Below are positions 15,399-19,306 of a stretch of 19,306 nt of DNA, piece by piece. A model generated the notes under the pieces. It worked only from the letters and a program-made list of their open reading frames with translations, searched no databases and was not told the origin of the DNA. Each line of letters starts with the position of its first letter. The first letter of the stretch is position 1. A program made the position numbers and the translations under genes. Origin of the DNA: an uncultured Clostridia bacterium (lineage in GTDB: Bacteria > Bacillota > Clostridia > Oscillospirales > Acutalibacteraceae); contig CALEHY010000004.1 of NCBI GenBank assembly GCA_937876375.1, forward strand, positions 1 through 19,306, in the 5' to 3' direction.

Positions 15399-15424
15399 AA
15401 AGGAGCAACTTAAGTTGCTCCTTT
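15399..15424 (-). terminator. Intrinsic terminator of the four-gene sugar/repair operon
   Basis: AAAGGAGCAACT (15399-15410) and its perfect complement (15413-15424) form a 12-bp stem overlapping the stop codon of the lipoprotein gene. On the minus strand TTTGTTTTC follows. Confidence 0.85.
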
Positions 15425-15893
15425 AATTTTTGAACTCAACTTCTATATCTGCTTGAGGTATTGATAACGATATGTAGTTATTATCTTTGCTCTGTAGCAA
15501 AACAAACTCACCAACAGAGGTTGTGCCATTGTATGAATAGCCATCATTAACTTTTTCACTATGCAATATCGACAAGCTACTGATCACCTCATACAGAACA
15601 ACAGATGGATTATATGCTGACACTTTTGCAACTGGCAAGCTCTTTATCATATCGTTGCGATTAAATGTAACCATTTTTCCATCGCAAGACATAACCATAC
15701 CAGCAGCAAGAGTTGTGGTAGGCGTGACGGTTAACACACCATTCTCCCATACAATATCACAATCATAATAAAAATCCCCCACCCTATACACAGCCGATAA
15801 ATCGACAGTAGTATTAGTAGTGGGGGTTATATTTCTTGCAGAGCAACCACAAAGGGTTAGTAATATACAAATCAAAGGAACAAGCTTTTTCAA
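15423..15893 (-). CDS. Small lipoprotein of unknown function
   Basis: This 156-residue protein has a lipoprotein signal peptide with lipobox LCGC, so Cys17 would be lipid-modified and the protein held on the outer face of the membrane. The mature part (about 139 residues) is beta-rich and mostly hydrophilic; it matches no family I recognise. The start is TTG at 15893; I find no ATG that keeps the signal peptide. The TTAAGG before it overlaps the stop codon of the upstream NAD(P)H-hydrate dehydratase gene 12 nt away, so translation is probably low or coupled. It is the last gene of the operon, and its stop lies inside the terminator stem. Confidence 0.8.
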   Translation of the reverse strand: MKKLVPLICILLTLCGCSARNITPTTNTTVDLSAVYRVGDFYYDCDIVWENGVLTVTPTTTLAAGMVMSCDGKMVTFNRNDMIKSLPVAKVSAYNPSVVLYEVISSLSILHSEKVNDGYSYNGTTSVGEFVLLQSKDNNYISLSIPQADIEVEFKN

Positions 15894-15905
15894 TAATATC
15901 AGACC

Positions 15906-16772
15906 TTAATCAAAATCAGACATTAAAGCACCAAGCTGGTCTATCATATCCTCAACGGTAGCACCTCTAACACTGATGCTATCAGCGACAGCCTCGCCAC
16001 ATAGTCCGTGGATATACGCTCCTGCACAAGCAGAGTCGAACAAATCAATACCCTGCGCTGCAAAAGAGCCAATCATACCACTGAGCATATCGCCAGTGCC
16101 ACCCATAGCCATAGAGGGATTCCCAGTTGGGTTAATCAGCACCTTTTCTCCGTCCGTTACCACAGTGCCACGCCCTTTTAGCAGGACAATAACGCCATAT
16201 TTCTTGGCAAAATCCTTTGCAACAGATACTCTATTCTCCTGCACATAGGAAACTGTCGAGGACACACACCTTGCCATCTCGCCAGGATGAGGTGTCAGAA
16301 CAACAGGTGCTTTAATCTCCTTAAATATATCTATGCGCTCAATTATCGAATTTATACCATCTGCATCAAGAATAATTGGACATTTAGCATTTTTCAGCAC
16401 AGCAGACACAAGCTCGGTAGTATCAGCATTATTACCAATACCACAGCCGATAACGATAGAGTTTGCCCACTCAAGAGAAGATAAAATCGTATCAACGGAT
16501 TTCGCAGAAAATGTGCCATATTCATTGCTATCCACTGGCTCAAAAATAGGCTGGGTCAAATGAGATGCAATGATAGGATATGCCATATCTGGCACAGCCA
16601 TTTTTACAAGTCCAGAGCCAGAACGAATACCAGCCTTTGCACAAATGACAGCAGCACCTGGCATACGATATGAGCCACAGATATTCAGCTGATGCCCCCT
16701 ACTACCCTTGTTAGCATCAAGGGGTACTGGCGCAAAGATGGACTTGATATAATCATAAGTAATATCGGTCAT
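15906..16772 (-). CDS. nnrD: ADP- or ATP-dependent (S)-NAD(P)H-hydrate dehydratase
   Basis: This 288-residue cytoplasmic enzyme converts the damaged hydrated form of NADH or NADPH back to the normal cofactor using a nucleotide. It matches the C-terminal (kinase-like) domain of the YjeF family: VIGCGIG, VVLTPHPGEMARC, LLKGRGTVVTDG, and the signature GNPSMAMGGTGDMLSGMIGS with the presumed catalytic Asp228. The N-terminal NnrE epimerase domain often fused to this protein in bacteria is absent, and no nnrE is visible in the window. The ATG follows the TAA of the PAP2 gene by one base (TAATATG), so the two are coupled. The family assignment is firm; ADP is the usual nucleotide for bacterial members. 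Confidence 0.93.
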   Translation of the reverse strand: MTDITYDYIKSIFAPVPLDANKGSRGHQLNICGSYRMPGAAVICAKAGIRSGSGLVKMAVPDMAYPIIASHLTQPIFEPVDSNEYGTFSAKSVDTILSSLEWANSIVIGCGIGNNADTTELVSAVLKNAKCPIILDADGINSIIERIDIFKEIKAPVVLTPHPGEMARCVSSTVSYVQENRVSVAKDFAKKYGVIVLLKGRGTVVTDGEKVLINPTGNPSMAMGGTGDMLSGMIGSFAAQGIDLFDSACAGAYIHGLCGEAVADSISVRGATVEDMIDQLGALMSDFD

Positions 16773-16773
16773 A

Positions 16774-17604
16774 TTATGCCTTCTTCACCTTATCAACAAC
16801 AGCAGTTGCAACAGTGATAACAGTAAATGTAATGATAGCACCAACAGTAACGTCAGTTAGGAAATGTGCACCCATCATCATACGAGTTAGTGCAAGTAAT
16901 GAGGTGTAAACAAATGGGATAGCAAAGCATAGTGCCTTCTTATCCTTTGCCTTATCACTAGCATATGGTAGAAGCATTGTTAGATAACTCATAGCAGCAC
17001 CAGAGGTATGACCTGATGGGAATGACTTGAACTCATTATCGCTAGTGAATGCTTGTGGCTTGTACCATGGGGTAAAGTTGTCAAAATTATTAGTTTCGAT
17101 CAAATGACGCATTCTCTCCCTACCCCATACAATTTTGATACCTTCGGTAAGAATTGTCTCGGCAGCAAAGCAAGCTACACCAGCAAAGGCAAGAATACAA
17201 AGAGGTCGCTTCATCTTCTCTGGAACTTTGATATACTGGCCAACAAATAGGGCTGTAACAGCGATGCCAATACCAAAAACAGCACCAAAAATCATTTCGT
17301 TGCCATCCTCTGCAAAGAGGTAATCAGCAAGATGAATACCAGTGAACACGCCACCACCAATCTCTACAACCAAGCCCAAAAGACGAATAATCTTCTTGCT
17401 AGCAAGGTAGAAAAGTGTTAGACCAGCAAGCATAATAGTAAGTCTTGATGGCAACTCACCAGTTGCGTAAAACCAAAGTGCAAATGGATTCTCTGGGTTG
17501 TTCAAAAGCTTATCAATATTCAAATCCTGAAATGTGCCAACAACAAGTGAAATAAGTGCTGCGACATAGAATAAAATAATATAATTCTTGTTTTGCTTAA
17601 TCAT
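16774..17604 (-). CDS. PAP2-family membrane phosphatase
   Basis: This 276-residue integral membrane protein has about six hydrophobic helices. It probably removes phosphate from a lipid or lipid-linked phosphate such as phosphatidate or undecaprenyl pyrophosphate. All three PAP2 signatures are visible: K157-x6-R164 (KIVWGRER), PSGH at 196-199 with His199, and R241-x5-H247-x3-D251 (RMMMGAHFLTD). I chose the ATG at 17604, because AAAGGAGAT sits about 6 nt upstream; earlier in-frame starts (TTG at 17628, ATG at 17625) would swallow that ribosome site and overlap the preceding gene. It lies between the epimerase-like gene (20-nt gap) and nnrD (1-nt gap). The substrate is not determined by sequence. 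Confidence 0.9.
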   Translation of the reverse strand: MIKQNKNYIILFYVAALISLVVGTFQDLNIDKLLNNPENPFALWFYATGELPSRLTIMLAGLTLFYLASKKIIRLLGLVVEIGGGVFTGIHLADYLFAEDGNEMIFGAVFGIGIAVTALFVGQYIKVPEKMKRPLCILAFAGVACFAAETILTEGIKIVWGRERMRHLIETNNFDNFTPWYKPQAFTSDNEFKSFPSGHTSGAAMSYLTMLLPYASDKAKDKKALCFAIPFVYTSLLALTRMMMGAHFLTDVTVGAIITFTVITVATAVVDKVKKA

Positions 17605-17624
17605 AGTTTTATCTCCTTTTATCA

Positions 17625-18500
17625 TCAAATCATAGTGATTTTGAATTTAAATGATACTGTTTCGTTAGGTGATAGGATAGTCATACCACGCTTTTTCTCA
17701 ATCTCTGAGGTCTCATCAGAGCAATTTGAAATACCAGTCCAAGGCTCAAGTGCTACAAAATCAGCCTTGTTACAAGCAGACCAAACGAGCAGATTAGTCA
17801 TATCCTGATACTCAATCTTTATACCCTTGCCCTTTGGTCCGATGAGAGTGGCACATTTTGACTCAATGTTATCAAAAATCATAGCATCATTCTCCTCAAA
17901 CAGCTCATGCACCAAATTGATGGTATCACTGTTATCAAGAGCATCGAAGCGTTCGTCAACATTAACTAGGCCAGTATGGTGATCTGGTCGAAGAACACGC
18001 TTGGTCATAGGCTTATCGAAAACGACCCTGTAATCCTCGAAACTCTCACCATCGCATAGTGGGCAGTTAAATGCTGGGTGACCACCAATGACAAATGGCA
18101 TAGGCTCATCGCCAGTATTAGTAATTATGTACTCATTGGTAACGGTGTCACCAACGATAGTATATTTTATCTTCAGCTCATAATCGAATGGGAATGCCTT
18201 TTTCGTTTCATCGCTACTGTGCTGGACAAAAGTAATGCTATTGTTAAGCTGTTCACACACCTCGAATGGAGAAATACGAGCCACGCCGTGACGCTTCATA
18301 CTACATTCCTTGCCAAAAGCTGTACCCTTGTTATCTGGTAGAACACCGACTATAGGAAAGCAAACTGGTGCTTGGCCAGACCAATGTTCTTCATCACCCT
18401 GCCACAGATATTCTGTGCCATTCTTCTTTAACGAATTGAGCATAGCACCATCGAGTCCAAGAAGAACCTCGGCACTATTAGATTTAATACTAAACTGCAT
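17625..18500 (-). CDS. Aldose 1-epimerase-like protein (LacX / galactose mutarotase-like)
   Basis: This 291-residue cytoplasmic protein has the galactose-mutarotase fold. Family members interconvert alpha and beta anomers of sugars or sugar phosphates. The key residues are present: His71 in KRHGVAR, His141 in GGHPAFNCPL, and Glu252 in LEPWTGISN, which fit the catalytic His pair and Glu of aldose epimerases. It resembles the LacX subgroup rather than classical GalM. The ATG at 18500 has AAGGTGGT upstream; a GTG at 18509 lies inside that site and is less likely. It is the first gene of an operon with its own promoter. Pairing with a GH3 glucosidase nearby is suggestive, but they are separate transcription units. 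Confidence 0.92.
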   Translation of the reverse strand: MQFSIKSNSAEVLLGLDGAMLNSLKKNGTEYLWQGDEEHWSGQAPVCFPIVGVLPDNKGTAFGKECSMKRHGVARISPFEVCEQLNNSITFVQHSSDETKKAFPFDYELKIKYTIVGDTVTNEYIITNTGDEPMPFVIGGHPAFNCPLCDGESFEDYRVVFDKPMTKRVLRPDHHTGLVNVDERFDALDNSDTINLVHELFEENDAMIFDNIESKCATLIGPKGKGIKIEYQDMTNLLVWSACNKADFVALEPWTGISNCSDETSEIEKKRGMTILSPNETVSFKFKITMI

Positions 18501-18529
18501 AACAACCACCTTATATAATAGTTAAGAAT

Positions 18530-18558
18530 ATTATAATATAAAAATATATGTATTGCAA
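18530..18558 (-). promoter_or_regulatory. Sigma-A promoter of the epimerase-PAP2-nnrD-lipoprotein operon
   Basis: On the minus strand TTGCAA (18558-18553), a 17-nt spacer and TATAAT (18535-18530) are followed about 30 nt later by the ATG at 18500. Its -35 lies next to the divergent plus-strand promoter. Confidence 0.75.
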
Positions 18559-18560
18559 TA

Positions 18561-18600
18561 TTGAAAATAGAGCAATAATGGTATACAATATTGGTATAAT
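18561..18600 (+). promoter_or_regulatory. Promoter region of the acidic-protein gene
   Basis: TTGAAA (18561-18566), a 17-nt spacer and TACAAT (18584-18589) form one good pair. A second -10-like TATAAT is at 18595-18600. The -35 is 2 bp from the -35 of the divergent operon, so the two could interfere or share a regulator. Confidence 0.65.
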
Positions 18601-18622
18601 ATGTTCAGGAGGAGGAAGAACA

Positions 18623-19198
18623 ATGGACCTAGCAACCTATATTCACGAGGCAATATTTGAAGAAAAAGAAAAGTACACATATCTATATGAGCTCATATGG
18701 GACAACTTTGATGAAGATGGATTTGTTGTAACAGACGAGGAGGACAATGAGGTTGACGCTGTACTAAAGGCTGTGGCTATACAAAATCTGATTGGTGAGT
18801 TCGTATATCGAGTTTACGATGAGGTGAACGAAACTGGATTTGAGGATGTTATTGAATACCTAGGCAATCTTGGTATCAACGACACAGACTATATCGCATA
18901 CTGCGAGAACAATCCAGAGATTGACACCGATGACGATGATGATGGACTAAAGATGAAGAACGGACTTGACTACACTACAGAGATAGTCGCTGACAAAATG
19001 TTGGAGCTATTCTCTGCTGATGATTTGTTCAACTATTTCTTCGCAGCGACATATGATTTCGAACAAGACTTCGTATTTGCATTCGAGGACGTGGACGAGT
19101 TCCAAGCATTCGTCGACCAAAACACCGATCGACTAGACGAATACAAAGAAGAATACCCAGCCGTACTCAGCTGGATCGAGAGCGGTATGATTGTTTAA
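18623..19198 (+). CDS. Highly acidic protein of unknown function
   Basis: The protein has 191 residues. CAGGAGGAGG lies 7 nt before the ATG at 18623; an in-frame ATG at 18548 would start inside the promoter and is unlikely. The sequence is strongly acidic, with runs such as DTDDDDDG, and its helices are rich in Phe, Tyr and Glu (YDEVNETGFEDVIEYLG, FFAATYDFEQDFVFAFEDV). There is no signal peptide, membrane helix, or catalytic motif that I can recognise. It is probably a soluble cytoplasmic helical protein, and the charge suggests binding to a basic partner or metal ions, but that is a guess. It is transcribed divergently from the epimerase operon, and no obvious terminator follows. Confidence 0.75.
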   Translation: MDLATYIHEAIFEEKEKYTYLYELIWDNFDEDGFVVTDEEDNEVDAVLKAVAIQNLIGEFVYRVYDEVNETGFEDVIEYLGNLGINDTDYIAYCENNPEIDTDDDDDGLKMKNGLDYTTEIVADKMLELFSADDLFNYFFAATYDFEQDFVFAFEDVDEFQAFVDQNTDRLDEYKEEYPAVLSWIESGMIV

Positions 19199-19306
19199 TC
19201 GGCATATTAGCAAAAAATAAATCAGAAATTCGATGAAGGAGTGTCCTGTATAAAAAGCATAGGTTTTGACTTTGTCCTTTCACCTATCTATAACATTAAA
19301 AATGCC
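19199..19306. other. Window end, unassigned; promoter-like pair and an open frame
   Basis: TTGACT (19266-19271) and TATAAC (19289-19294) are 17 nt apart on the plus strand. The same stretch is open in one plus frame to the window edge (starting near a GTG at about 19240, reading ..KSIGFDFVLSPIYNIKNA), but there is no well-placed ribosome site. I cannot tell whether it is a promoter or the start of a coding region. Confidence 0.3.

Overview
The window looks like a chromosomal segment of a low-GC, Gram-positive anaerobe of the class Clostridia, probably a gut Ruminococcaceae or Eubacteriales relative. The signs are AT-rich DNA, strong AGGAGG-type ribosome binding sites, sigma-A promoters, perfect-stem intrinsic terminators, a fused binding-protein/permease amino-acid transporter, and secreted proteins with the HNW-x-x-ATC-x-x-x-x-x-C-x-x-C repeats common in this group. 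The lineage is an inference. I see no phage, insertion sequence, CRISPR array, tRNA or rRNA.

Layout. Most genes are on the minus strand. (1) 1-2665: a large secreted beta-helix/Cys-repeat protein whose C-terminus lies outside the window. (2) 2775-5431: a two-gene amino-acid ABC transporter operon. One gene encodes a substrate-binding protein fused to a permease. The other encodes an ATPase with an extra C-terminal domain that looks like a degenerate GHKL/RsbW fold. (3) 5583-9197: a 1204-residue cell-surface protein with a C-terminal membrane anchor and about 15 GLUG-type repeats. (4) 9472-11405: a secreted lipase-like alpha/beta hydrolase overlapping a DUF523 (TudS-like) gene. (5) 11462-13957: a cytoplasmic GH3 beta-glucosidase. 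(6) 14149-15158, plus strand: a stand-alone SCP2 domain protein and a HIT-family protein, each with its own promoter. (7) 15159-15422: a repeat-rich spacer. (8) 15423-18500: a minus-strand operon of aldose-epimerase-like protein, PAP2 phosphatase, NAD(P)H-hydrate dehydratase and lipoprotein. (9) 18623-19198, plus strand: a very acidic protein of unknown function.

The left half is about the cell surface and uptake: two large exported proteins flank an amino-acid transporter. The transporter operon and the GLUG protein share an identical 29-bp upstream box. It contains 11-bp-period direct repeats placed about 10 bp before an extended -10, the layout used by PhoB/OmpR-family response regulators, so the two units are probably co-regulated. 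The right half is mostly sugar handling and metabolite repair.

The most unusual points are: (a) an order-four higher-order repeat of exactly 123 residues in the GLUG protein; (b) the degenerate GHKL-like domain fused to the ABC ATPase; (c) a binding protein whose two sequence halves appear in swapped order ahead of its permease; (d) the shared promoter box; and (e) an interspersed family of GGGGAG...CTCCC hairpins with flanking direct repeats. I found no clear new defence or mobile system. The rest is ordinary accessory and housekeeping content.
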